Shown in pieces: positions 1 to 7,315 of a stretch of 64,000 nt of DNA (position 1 is its first letter; each line of letters begins with the position of its first letter). The notes beneath the pieces were generated by a model. It was not told where the DNA came from, searched no databases, and worked only from the letters and a program-made list of their open reading frames with translations. A program made the translations under genes and the position numbers. The DNA comes from a virus: positions 124,001 through 188,000 of IMG/VR virus record IMGVR_UViG_3300042889_001272. One strand, written 5' to 3'.

Positions 1-56
1 GAACTTCCTTTGCGTTTAAAAAAGACAATATTGTCGACTCTACGGAAATCACAACC

Positions 57-794
57 GTGAATGAAACAGGTCTGGACGCAATGGCAGGCGATGGTGGATA
101 CCAAGAAGCGTATCTCGGTGATCATCTTCGATTTAAGATGAAACGTGAGGGCAAACGTTTTTGGGCAGGCGATAACATCAGCGATTACCTGCACGAAGGC
201 GATATAGAAAAACTAATCGACGAAGCAACTCCAGCATTTGAACAAGTGCTAGATAGTTTGCTAATTGATCGTGAGAATGATCCTAACAGTAAAGGTACTG
301 CAAGACGACTTGCTAAAATGTACTTTAATGAAATTATGGCAGGAAGATATGAACAAGCTCCAGACGCAACAGCATTTCCAAATGATTCGGCAGACCGTTA
401 TGAAGGCATGCTCGTGGTTCGCAGTGAACTTCGTAGTATGTGTAGTCATCATCACCAACCCGTTACTGGGGTTGCTTATATTGGCATTATCGCGGCAGAG
501 AAACTGATCGGTCTTAGCAAGTACACTCGTATCGCACAATGGTGTGCTAGGCGTGGTACTTTACAAGAAGAACTTTGCAATGACATTGCCCGTGAGATTA
601 GCAAAGCTACTGATTCGGAAAACGTAGCTGTGTATATCCAGGCTGTTCATGGATGCTGTGAGAATAGGGGTATTATGGCACATAGCAGTTTGACTCAAAC
701 TACTGTACTTAAAGGATTCTTTAAAGAAGATCCGGGTGCAAAGAAAGAATTCTTTGATAATATTAAACTACAACAGGAGTTTGCACCAAGATGA
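57..794 (+). CDS. folE: GTP cyclohydrolase I (FolE-like)
   Basis: Type I GTP cyclohydrolase, which converts GTP to 7,8-dihydroneopterin triphosphate, the first step of both folate and 7-deazaguanine (queuosine/preQ0) synthesis. The Zn-site signature CSHHHQP lies at residues 129-135 (C129 and H132 as ligands), followed by VAYIGII, and the distal Cys is in VHGCC (C200 or C201). The fold spans about residues 30-240. The listed start is GTG at 57. The frame is open all the way to base 3, so the gene may begin left of the window or be fused to something there. An internal ATG at 138 directly precedes the recognisable FolE part and could be the true start. With QueE 1 kb downstream, a deazaguanine role is more likely than folate. 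The next gene overlaps by 4 nt. Confidence 0.9.
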   Translation: MNETGLDAMAGDGGYQEAYLGDHLRFKMKREGKRFWAGDNISDYLHEGDIEKLIDEATPAFEQVLDSLLIDRENDPNSKGTARRLAKMYFNEIMAGRYEQAPDATAFPNDSADRYEGMLVVRSELRSMCSHHHQPVTGVAYIGIIAAEKLIGLSKYTRIAQWCARRGTLQEELCNDIAREISKATDSENVAVYIQAVHGCCENRGIMAHSSLTQTTVLKGFFKEDPGAKKEFFDNIKLQQEFAPR

Positions 795-994
795 AAGATC
801 CAGTAATAGAATCCAAAGCCAATGAATTAAAGTCGTTGGTTGATCAAGTTAATCAAATTATGAGTGATCTACAAGACATGAATGTAGAAGTTAGAATTGC
901 ATATATTGATAAAAATGAACATAATCCTACTAATGAAAAATTAAGACAGGGCATCAAACTTTGGCGAGTAGAAGAGCACAATGGCTACCTCTAA
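791..994 (+). CDS. small hypothetical protein, 67 aa
   Basis: Short charged protein that starts in an ATGA overlap with the folE stop, so it is translationally coupled to it. The first ~30 residues look helical (repeated hydrophobics in LVDQVNQIMSDL) and the rest is polar. I recognise no family. The next gene starts inside its last codons (981), which is typical phage packing. Confidence 0.7.
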   Translation: MKDPVIESKANELKSLVDQVNQIMSDLQDMNVEVRIAYIDKNEHNPTNEKLRQGIKLWRVEEHNGYL

Positions 995-1346
995 TCCAGG
1001 TTACGGTGCTATTCCACCTGGGCCACCTGGGCCACCTGGGCCACCTGGGCCGCAAGGATTAAGCGGACAGATTCTAACTGCTAATGGTATGAATGGTAGT
1101 AATTGGTCGCCGCAACATACTAATGCTGTTCAAATTGGTAGTCCTGATCCTGTTATTACATTTAAATTAGACGGTGACATCGTAACCAAAGCAGGAACTA
1201 TTACAGCAGATGATTGGATTTCTGTTATCAAAGTTATGAAACAGTTGATCATGGATATGAGCCAAGATGAGGAATTAGTATCTAAATATCCATATATACG
1301 AGATGCGGCACATATATGGATGATTAACAAACTTAAAGGAGAATAA
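981..1346 (+). CDS. collagen-like GPP-repeat protein, 121 aa
   Basis: The N-terminus (residues ~12-27) carries four perfect Gly-Pro-Pro triplets ending in GPQG, the signature of a collagen-like triple helix. A polar linker and a ~60-residue acidic, probably globular C-terminal part follow (around DDWISVIKVMKQLIMDM). Collagen-like segments in phages usually occur in fibres or other trimeric virion proteins, so this may be a small trimeric structural or decoration protein; that is inferred from the repeat alone. It lies between small unknown genes and overlaps the preceding gene by 14 nt. Two 2-oxoglutarate-type oxygenases are encoded elsewhere in the window, but nothing shows they act on it. 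Confidence 0.75.
   Translation: MATSNPGYGAIPPGPPGPPGPPGPQGLSGQILTANGMNGSNWSPQHTNAVQIGSPDPVITFKLDGDIVTKAGTITADDWISVIKVMKQLIMDMSQDEELVSKYPYIRDAAHIWMINKLKGE
1014..1049 (+). repeat. four tandem 9-bp repeats encoding GPP
   Basis: Four exact copies of CCACCTGGG encode the Pro-Pro-Gly periodicity of the collagen-like protein. Because the DNA repeat is perfect, copy number may vary by slippage. Confidence 0.9.
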
Positions 1347-1347
1347 T

Positions 1348-1608
1348 ATGGCAACACGCAAAAAGAAATCAGACAGTATTACTTTAGAAATGCCCGGCAC
1401 TATTGGGGGTGCAAAAATAGTATTTGCAGAACCCACAGTGGTCAAAGGTAGTCATTTAACTGTTACTACTCACTCAGATGGCAAAACTACACTGGCGTGG
1501 GATGACGAAGCATTGCTTAATGATGTACGTGCGGCATTACTAAAAGCAGAGAGTACCATTCCTGCAACCACAGAAACTACACCAAAGCGATCTAAAAAAT
1601 CAAAATAA
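1348..1608 (+). CDS. hypothetical protein, 86 aa
   Basis: Small protein with a basic N-terminus (ATRKKK) and a Lys/Ser-rich C-terminus (PKRSKKSK) flanking a central part that looks beta-rich (GTIGGAKIVFAEP, LTVTTHSDGKTTLAWDD). It starts one base after the collagen-like gene stop and has the RBS AAAGGAG about 6 nt upstream of the ATG. No family recognised. Confidence 0.75.
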   Translation: MATRKKKSDSITLEMPGTIGGAKIVFAEPTVVKGSHLTVTTHSDGKTTLAWDDEALLNDVRAALLKAESTIPATTETTPKRSKKSK

Positions 1609-1609
1609 A

Positions 1610-1879
1610 ATGCCAGCGGTAAAACATCAGCAGATGAAAACACAACAACTGATTTCTCTTAATTTTTGGGAATCTAAACAATTAGAATATTGGCTGGCTG
1701 ACAATTTTCCAGATTGTCGAGTTCGTTGCCTTTATGATACTTGGTCCGGACATCCAGAAGTAGTCGAATGGTATGCCATAGAAGGTGATATAACAGTTGA
1801 CATGGAGTGCCTTCTGAAGTTAAAATACGGTAACAAATTAAAAAGCTCAAACGCAGGAATAAGACATGGACAAAATTAA
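1610..1879 (+). CDS. hypothetical protein, 89 aa
   Basis: Small protein with an aromatic-rich core (LNFWESKQLEYWL, DTWSGHPEVVEWYAIEGD). It could start at the listed ATG or at the internal Met 9. It overlaps the queE start by 14 nt, which supports translational coupling to queE. Function unknown. Confidence 0.7.
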   Translation: MPAVKHQQMKTQQLISLNFWESKQLEYWLADNFPDCRVRCLYDTWSGHPEVVEWYAIEGDITVDMECLLKLKYGNKLKSSNAGIRHGQN

Positions 1880-2726
1880 AGTAAGCGAAATATTTTACAG
1901 CGCACAAGGCGAAGGTCGCTTTATTGGCGTACCCAGTGTGTTCTTTAGAACATTCGGCTGTAACTTTAAATGTGGCGGCTTTGGCTTGCCCGTAGGTCAA
2001 AAGACAACAGAACCAGATGACATTGGTGCAAAGGTACATTTATATAAATCTTTTATGGATTTGCCACTAGCACAAACAGGTTGTGACAGTTATGCTAGTT
2101 GGCATCCTGCATTTAAACATCTAAGTCCTTATTACAGTATTGATGAAGCTATAGATGAAATGCTTAAACTAACTCCTAATAATGCATGGAAGCAAAGCAA
2201 TGGCAATGACGTACATCTTGTTATTACAGGCGGAGAACCTTTGCTGGGATGGCAACAACTATATCCAGATTTGCTAAGTGAAAACAAGATGCGCGATCTC
2301 GAAAATCTAACCTTCGAGACAAACGGCACTCAGCACTTGCATGAAGACTTTAAACGTTTCTTGTCAGACTCTTATCACTTACGCAAAGATCAAATTACAT
2401 TTAGCGTTAGTCCTAAACTAAGTGCCAGTGGTGAGTCTTGGAAGGATGCAGTCTGTCCTGAAGTAGTAGTAGAATATCAAACACGTGGCTTTACTTACTT
2501 GAAGTTTGTTGTTGACAAGTTAGAAGACTTTAAAGAAGTAGATGCAGCCACAGCAGAATATAGAGATGCAGGATTTACCGGACCAGCGTTTGTCATGCCG
2601 GTGGGTGGCACAGATACGGCTTATTTTGCCAACAGCAAACATATTGCAGACATTGCATTAGAAAAAGGTTACAGATATAGTCCTAGACTACACGTAGACA
2701 TTTGGAGTAACGGATGGGGCAAGTAA
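1866..2726 (+). CDS. queE: 7-carboxy-7-deazaguanine synthase QueE-like radical SAM protein
   Basis: Radical SAM enzyme of 7-deazaguanine synthesis, converting 6-carboxytetrahydropterin to 7-carboxy-7-deazaguanine. The N-terminus is classic QueE: SEIFYSAQGEG, then GVPSVFFRTFGCNFKC. Only two Cys of the usual CxxxCxxC are adjacent (C32, C36). The position of the third is Phe39, and the likely third ligand is C73 in GCDSYASW, after a ~36-residue insertion. CDS/CDT after the last Cys is the normal QueE context, so the cluster loop is expanded rather than lost. VITGGEPLL is the GGE motif. At 286 aa it is longer than many bacterial QueE (~220 aa). With FolE it indicates that the phage makes preQ0-type precursors for tRNA queuosine or for 7-deazaguanine in its DNA. 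QueC, QueD and a DpdA-type transglycosylase are not seen in this window. Confidence 0.88.
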   Translation: MDKIKVSEIFYSAQGEGRFIGVPSVFFRTFGCNFKCGGFGLPVGQKTTEPDDIGAKVHLYKSFMDLPLAQTGCDSYASWHPAFKHLSPYYSIDEAIDEMLKLTPNNAWKQSNGNDVHLVITGGEPLLGWQQLYPDLLSENKMRDLENLTFETNGTQHLHEDFKRFLSDSYHLRKDQITFSVSPKLSASGESWKDAVCPEVVVEYQTRGFTYLKFVVDKLEDFKEVDAATAEYRDAGFTGPAFVMPVGGTDTAYFANSKHIADIALEKGYRYSPRLHVDIWSNGWGK

Positions 2727-3067
2727 TGAAAGCACAACAACCGGCAAAAGGTATAATGTTTGATGCTGATTATGGCAATAGTAAATCATATACTATTGCC
2801 TGCGATTGCCATGATGGAGATCATCAGGTTCATATGTGGATTGAACTTAATGGCGAAGAAGATACCAAGGACGTAGAAATGACTTTCTACGTTAATACTA
2901 CAACACCTTTCTGGAAACCGGGATTCAGCAGAGTCAAAGCCGCTTGGAATATATTAATCAAGGGCTACAGAGAAGATCAACATACATTGATTTTAAACAA
3001 ACAGGCAGCATTGAATGTTGCCAATACTATTAATCAAGTAGTAGAAGAATTACAAGGAAAAAAATGA
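2714..3067 (+). CDS. conserved phage hypothetical protein, 117 aa
   Basis: Protein of unknown function. It begins with a strand-rich half (YTIACDCHDGDHQVHMWIELNG, in pieces) and ends in a helix (KQAALNVANTINQVVEEL). The ATG at 2714 has GGAG six bases upstream. A second ATG at 2726 forms a TAATG overlap with the queE stop, so either start is possible. It overlaps metK by 4 nt, placing it in a queE-metK operon. Confidence 0.75.
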   Translation: MGQVMKAQQPAKGIMFDADYGNSKSYTIACDCHDGDHQVHMWIELNGEEDTKDVEMTFYVNTTTPFWKPGFSRVKAAWNILIKGYREDQHTLILNKQAALNVANTINQVVEELQGKK

Positions 3068-4164
3068 GTTATTTGTTTACCAGCGAGAGTGTGTCAGAGG
3101 GACATCCGGATAAAATTGCAGATGCTATCAGTGATGCGATTTTAGATTTAGTAATGGCCAAAGAGGATCTTAGTCTTCGGTGCGCTTGCGAAACATTAGT
3201 AACTACTAATCGTGTTGTTCTTGCAGGAGAATACAAAGGTATTTTAGACAACGTAGAAGTAGAAAACGCAGTAAGAAAAGTTATTAAAGATGTGGGCTAC
3301 GAACAAACAGGATTTGATTGGCGTACTGTTGAAATTACTAATTTACTACACGGACAAAGTGCCGACATTGCATTAGGTACAGATAACTTTGGCGCAGGCG
3401 ATCAAGGCTTAATGTTTGGTTATGCTTGTAATGAAACTGATAACTATATGCCCAGCGCAATTTATTGGAGTCATGAGATCCTTCGGCACTTAACCGATGC
3501 TCGTAAAAATGGTGTTGTAAATTGGTTAGGACCTGATGCAAAAAGTCAAGTAACATTTGAATACAATGACGATGGCACTCTAAAGCGTATTGCCAAAGTT
3601 GTTTGTAGTACACAGCACAGTGATTCAGTGGGTATCGAAACAGTTCGCAAAATTGTAACTACACTTATTCGCAATGTACTACCAGGTAAGTATATCGATG
3701 AACATACTGAATTCTTTATTAACCCTACTGGTCGATTTGTTATTGGTGGTCCTGATGGTGACACTGGTCTCACAGGACGAAAAATCATCGTCGACACCTA
3801 CGGCGGTTATAGCCCTCACGGTGGTGGTGCTTTTAGCGGCAAAGATCCTACTAAAGTAGATCGTAGTGCCGCATATATGATGCGATACATTGCTAAGAAT
3901 ATTGTCGCTAGCGGTAAGTCATCTTGGGCTAATGTACAGATTAGCTATGCTATTGGGCTTGCTGAGCCAATGAGCTTCTATGTTGAATGTGACGACATTG
4001 ATGTTGCTCGTGAACTAACCGTTTCTATTCCTAGTTTAGTAGATTTAACTCCAAAAGGTATCATTGAACGATTTAACTTGTTCCGTCCTATCTATAGTAG
4101 CACAACCAACTATGGTCACTTTGGTAAAGATTATTTGCCATGGGAAAAGATCGACTTGTTCTAA
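3064..4164 (+). CDS. metK: S-adenosylmethionine synthetase (MetK)
   Basis: Methionine adenosyltransferase, which makes SAM from methionine and ATP. Recognisable blocks are SESVSEGHPDKIADAISDAI at residues 7-26 (ATP/metal site), GAGDQGLMFGYA at ~110-121, a PTGRFVIGGPDGDTGLTGRK stretch in the middle, and GGAFSGKDPTKVDRSAAY near 255-272. Length (366 aa) is a little under the usual ~385 but all three repeats of the fold seem present, so it is probably active. It overlaps the preceding gene by 4 nt. A phage-borne MetK is uncommon; here it sits in a genome with 16 radical-SAM cores plus methyltransferase-like proteins, all SAM consumers, which suggests it feeds them. Confidence 0.96.
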   Translation: MSYLFTSESVSEGHPDKIADAISDAILDLVMAKEDLSLRCACETLVTTNRVVLAGEYKGILDNVEVENAVRKVIKDVGYEQTGFDWRTVEITNLLHGQSADIALGTDNFGAGDQGLMFGYACNETDNYMPSAIYWSHEILRHLTDARKNGVVNWLGPDAKSQVTFEYNDDGTLKRIAKVVCSTQHSDSVGIETVRKIVTTLIRNVLPGKYIDEHTEFFINPTGRFVIGGPDGDTGLTGRKIIVDTYGGYSPHGGGAFSGKDPTKVDRSAAYMMRYIAKNIVASGKSSWANVQISYAIGLAEPMSFYVECDDIDVARELTVSIPSLVDLTPKGIIERFNLFRPIYSSTTNYGHFGKDYLPWEKIDLF

Positions 4165-4170
4165 AATATT

Positions 4171-4482
4171 ATGCTAAACAAACTAAAAAACTTATTTGGT
4201 AAGAAACCAGAAGCCACAGGCAAAGAAGGTAAAGAACCTTGGGTCAATGTAGTTAACACTAACTTTGATGAAGGCAATCCAAACCAAGGCTTTATGGAAC
4301 TCGAATGGAATAAGCCATTCATTGAATTTCTACGTAAGCATGGTTATGAAGGCGCCAACGACGAGGAAGTAGTTGATAAATGGTTTACTGATTTATGTAA
4401 AAACATTGGCGGGCAAATGGACGAAGAAGCCAAATTTGTTGCAGATGCTGACAAGTTACCAAAGAAGCGGAAAAAGTCTTGA
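4171..4482 (+). CDS. hypothetical protein, 103 aa
   Basis: Acidic/basic mixed protein with a Lys-rich head (LNKLKNLFGKK) and tail (PKKRKKS) around a helical middle. It starts 7 nt after the metK stop, in the same transcription unit. The -35 box of the following early promoter overlaps its final codons. No family recognised. Confidence 0.7.
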   Translation: MLNKLKNLFGKKPEATGKEGKEPWVNVVNTNFDEGNPNQGFMELEWNKPFIEFLRKHGYEGANDEEVVDKWFTDLCKNIGGQMDEEAKFVADADKLPKKRKKS

Positions 4483-4506
4483 CTTTAATTGATAATCGTG
4501 TATAAT
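4479..4506 (+). promoter_or_regulatory. sigma70-type early promoter upstream of the 4512 gene
   Basis: TTGACT at 4479-4484 and TATAAT at 4501-4506 with a 16-bp spacer. The downstream ATG is at 4512, only 5 nt after the -10 box, so the transcript would be leaderless or nearly so. Confidence 0.75.
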
Positions 4507-4511
4507 AACGT

Positions 4512-4727
4512 ATGTCAACAAAATTAAATTGGAATTACGAAGTTAAGTGGGTAGGAGATACTCATATACTATTGGTTCTACGTAGAACTGACAATGAAGA
4601 CTTAGTAAATGAAATGCTAATGACAGTTAAAGAGTATGCTGAATTTATGGGCTTGCTACAAGAGTTCAACATACACTTTAAAGAAAAAATTGACCAACAA
4701 CTTATACAAGATTATTTAAATGGGTAA
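4512..4727 (+). CDS. small hypothetical protein, 71 aa
   Basis: Acidic small protein, beta-rich at first (YEVKWVGDTHILLVLRR) and helical later (VKEYAEFMGLLQEF). The ATG falls at about the expected +1 of its own near-consensus promoter, so it may be read from a leaderless mRNA. It overlaps the exonuclease gene by 8 nt. Function unknown. Confidence 0.7.
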   Translation: MSTKLNWNYEVKWVGDTHILLVLRRTDNEDLVNEMLMTVKEYAEFMGLLQEFNIHFKEKIDQQLIQDYLNG

Positions 4728-5709
4728 ACAATACATCCTAGTAGATGCCGCTAACATGTTCTTCCGTGCTCGTCACGTAGTTCGAGGCGAAGACGCTGAA
4801 ACTAAGGTAGGCATGGCTTACCACATTATGTTTAACAGTATTAACAAAGTATGGCGCGACTTTAAAGGCAGTCACGTCGTTGTCTGCCTCGAAGGTCGAA
4901 GCTGGCGTAAAGATGCTGATAAAAACTATAAAGCAAATCGTACTGCGGCTCGCATGGCACTGAGTCCTAAAGAAGCAGAAGAAGATAAAATCTTTTGGCA
5001 AGCCTTTGATGAGTTTAAAGACTATCTTACATCTAAGTCTAACTGTACTGTTCTACAGCATGAACGATGTGAAGCAGATGATTTCATTGCTCGCTGGATT
5101 CAAAATCATACTGAAGATGAACACGTGATTGTCAGCAGTGACAGCGATTTTTATCAATTGCTGGCGCCAAATGTTCGCCAGTTCAACGGCATTAGTAAAC
5201 AGTTAATTACTGTGGAAGGTATCTTTGATGAAAAAGGTCGACGCATTAAAGATAAGAAAACTAAAGAGGAACTAGCCGCTCCAGATCCACAATGGTTATT
5301 GTTTGAGAAATGTATGCGTGGCGATAGTTCAGACAATGTGTTCTCGGCCTTTCCAGGTGTGCGTGAAAAAGGTACTAAGAACAAAGTTGGTTTGAGAGAA
5401 GCCTTTGCTGACAGACAATCCAAAGGCCTTAATTGGAATATGATGATGTTGCAACGTTGGGTCGACCACGAAGGTACCGAACACAGAGTTCGTGACAGAT
5501 ATATCCATAATAAGATGCTTATTGACTTGACAGAACAGCCAGAAGACATTAAAATAGCGTTAGATACAACTATTAGCGAATCCGTTAATAAACAAAGAGT
5601 GCAGTCAGTGGGCTTACACTTTGTCAAGTTTTGTAGTAAATGGAACCTTGTCACTATCGCAGATAAAATGACAGACCACGGTGAGTACTTAGGAGCAACA
5701 TACAAATGA
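4720..5709 (+). CDS. 5'-3' exonuclease (T4 RNase H / FEN-like)
   Basis: Flap endonuclease/5'-3' exonuclease of the PIN-like FEN superfamily, which removes RNA primers and 5' flaps from lagging-strand fragments. Acidic metal-binding clusters in order: LVDAANMFFRARH (residues 7-19), a basic arch region WRKDADKNYKANR, ERCEADDFIARWI, SSDSDFYQLL, and a helix-3-turn-like MRGDSSDNVFSAFPGV. At 329 aa the size is close to T4 RNase H (305 aa). It overlaps the genes on both sides (8 nt and 4 nt). It is the clearest DNA-replication gene in this window. Confidence 0.9.
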   Translation: MGKQYILVDAANMFFRARHVVRGEDAETKVGMAYHIMFNSINKVWRDFKGSHVVVCLEGRSWRKDADKNYKANRTAARMALSPKEAEEDKIFWQAFDEFKDYLTSKSNCTVLQHERCEADDFIARWIQNHTEDEHVIVSSDSDFYQLLAPNVRQFNGISKQLITVEGIFDEKGRRIKDKKTKEELAAPDPQWLLFEKCMRGDSSDNVFSAFPGVREKGTKNKVGLREAFADRQSKGLNWNMMMLQRWVDHEGTEHRVRDRYIHNKMLIDLTEQPEDIKIALDTTISESVNKQRVQSVGLHFVKFCSKWNLVTIADKMTDHGEYLGATYK

Positions 5710-6179
5710 TTTTAGCAAAAAGTGTAATTAAAGATAAGTTTTGGATTCTTGAAGAGAATGCCAAACGGGTTGGCATGATGAACTTCAAAGATAATAATTA
5801 TACTATTAATCTTAAACGTAAAGACTTAGTAGTTCAAAGTGAGGACGAACTTAAGAATATGGGCATTGAGTTTGTTGTTCGCGACTTAACACATGGTGGT
5901 CATCTTGAGGTCATGGGTTATCCAACGGATCAAGAAGAAGTCTTTAATGTAAAAGACATTGACGGATTTCCAACATTTACTAAAAAAGCAGAAAGTAAAA
6001 GCATCCATGTTGCAGGTTGGTATGGCTTAAAGTTTAAAAATGGTTGGTGTACTAGTTTATGTCCCAGATTATCTACTGTTAAGACCAATGTATATGCGGG
6101 ACCGTTTAAAACTAAAATGGATCTAAAAGTTGTTTTAGGACAGAAAAAAGACGTAATTTTAAACGAAGACGATAGTTAA
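5706..6179 (+). CDS. conserved phage hypothetical protein, 157 aa
   Basis: Protein of unknown function that looks like an all-beta or alpha/beta domain. An N-terminal half begins KSVIKDKFWILEENAKRVG. A later segment, GWYGLKFKNGWCTSLCPRL, has two Cys close together that could bind metal, though no second pair is present. It overlaps the exonuclease stop by 4 nt. Similar small proteins accompany replication genes in T4-like phages as I remember them, but I cannot name it. Confidence 0.72.
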   Translation: MILAKSVIKDKFWILEENAKRVGMMNFKDNNYTINLKRKDLVVQSEDELKNMGIEFVVRDLTHGGHLEVMGYPTDQEEVFNVKDIDGFPTFTKKAESKSIHVAGWYGLKFKNGWCTSLCPRLSTVKTNVYAGPFKTKMDLKVVLGQKKDVILNEDDS

Positions 6180-6201
6180 AATAGTATATAACCTGTTTTC
6201 T

Positions 6202-6209
6202 GATAAATA
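6202..6209 (+). promoter_or_regulatory. T4-like late promoter box GATAAATA
   Basis: GATAAATA fits the T4-type late consensus NATAAATA and lies 19 nt before the ATG of the 6229 gene, followed by a TTGGAGAA ribosome site. No -35-like element is present, as expected for this class. Confidence 0.6.
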
Positions 6210-6228
6210 ATATATTGGAGAACAGTAA

Positions 6229-6546
6229 ATGGCAAGACCTAAACCTACTATATTATTAACACACGTGGATCCTAGCTCATATAAGAGCGAAGAAATATTA
6301 GAAGCTGATGCTATCTATGCAGTATTCTATCAAGGAAATCCGTTTAATCTTCGTACGTTTTTAAACAGCTTACAAGACTACCCCGGACCTAAATACAAGA
6401 AGGTTAGCTTCTCTAATCCAGGTCATGCGTTTAATCTAATGGAAAAAATGAACAAGTTGTTCAAGTGTTCAGACTTTACTGTAGTAGAATTAAAAGAAGG
6501 GTCTTTAGTCAATGAATCAGACCTTATCAAAAAAGCAGTTAAGTGA
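6229..6546 (+). CDS. hypothetical protein, 105 aa (late-promoter associated)
   Basis: Small alpha/beta-looking protein (PTILLTHVDPSSYKSEEIL, AIYAVFYQGNPFNLRTF). It has a good RBS (GGAGAA, 6 nt spacing) and sits behind a late-type promoter box, so it may be expressed late. It overlaps the next gene by 35 nt. No family recognised. Confidence 0.75.
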   Translation: MARPKPTILLTHVDPSSYKSEEILEADAIYAVFYQGNPFNLRTFLNSLQDYPGPKYKKVSFSNPGHAFNLMEKMNKLFKCSDFTVVELKEGSLVNESDLIKKAVK

Positions 6547-6853
6547 AGCAATCTTTGAACAACTTAAAAAGTCTGTTGGTCGAGACTTAGAGTTCTTTCA
6601 AATATTCAAAAACGTCAAAGGTACTAGATTTACCAGTACAGGTTTTGAACTGGCTAAAATCCTATGGCGAGTGTATCCAATAAAGTTCAAACAAGAATAT
6701 AGAGTATTAAACAAGACTCTACTGTTGTTAGACGAACGCATGGATTGGCCATATTACCTGAGCAAACGTCAATTGGTATTGTTCAGCGAAATGGATGCGT
6801 TCGAGTTTACATTATATTCAGGAGATATAAATTTATGGTCCAACAAATTATAA
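6512..6853 (+). CDS. hypothetical protein, 113 aa
   Basis: Basic, mostly helical protein (KKQLSEAIFEQLKKSVG, FELAKILWRVYPIKF) that ends with FTLYSGDINLW. It overlaps the previous gene and ends 8 nt before a convergent gene, so it closes the first + strand block. No rho-independent hairpin is visible in the gap. Function unknown. Confidence 0.72.
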   Translation: MNQTLSKKQLSEAIFEQLKKSVGRDLEFFQIFKNVKGTRFTSTGFELAKILWRVYPIKFKQEYRVLNKTLLLLDERMDWPYYLSKRQLVLFSEMDAFEFTLYSGDINLWSNKL

Positions 6854-6861
6854 ATTATAAA

Positions 6862-7209
6862 TTATACAATTTCAACTTCGACTGTAGTTGCGTGGCCATG
6901 AATAGCATTGTACTCATCACGAGCTTCTTTAAATAAAGGCATCCCAGCTTCTACAGCTCTGGCATCGTTTTCGGCGAAAAGTTCATCTCTGCCCATAGGT
7001 GATGTAAAGATATGAGTAACTGTCATCGTTAAACCATCAACTGACTCAGTTCTATCAAATGAAATTATTGCATTTGGTTCATCTGGACTTTTGGGACGTG
7101 CAGTTTTTGCAGCGACCATTTGCTCTTGATATACTTGTCCTACCGCTGTATTGATAAAAAAAGGCGCATTTGCAGTTGGTCTTACAGTAGTGAGTGAGAA
7201 TTTGAACAT
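6862..7209 (-). CDS. hypothetical protein, 115 aa
   Basis: Small protein with beta-strand character at both ends (FKFSLTTVRPTANAPFF; TTVEVEIV) and a helical middle (GRDELFAENDARAVEAG). The AGGAGA ribosome site and an upstream GATAAATA late box suggest late expression. It could be a small virion protein or a dimeric alpha/beta-barrel-like protein, but I cannot assign it. Confidence 0.72.
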   Translation of the reverse strand: MFKFSLTTVRPTANAPFFINTAVGQVYQEQMVAAKTARPKSPDEPNAIISFDRTESVDGLTMTVTHIFTSPMGRDELFAENDARAVEAGMPLFKEARDEYNAIHGHATTVEVEIV

Positions 7210-7235
7210 AATTGTCTCCTAGAATATGTTTACTT

Positions 7236-7243
7236 TATTTATC
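7236..7243 (-). promoter_or_regulatory. late promoter box GATAAATA (minus strand)
   Basis: Reads GATAAATA on the minus strand, 26 nt upstream of the 7209 start, and matches NATAAATA. Confidence 0.55.
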
Positions 7244-7315
7244 TTTAAATTTATTTTTTTAGCATTTTCAATGGCTTTTTCGTATCGAATTGTTAATAAC
7301 TTGAATATTGACAAA

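Noticed and set aside
5154-5705. 183-aa minus-strand ORF
   Set aside because: Shadow of the exonuclease gene, whose motifs and overlaps are clear.
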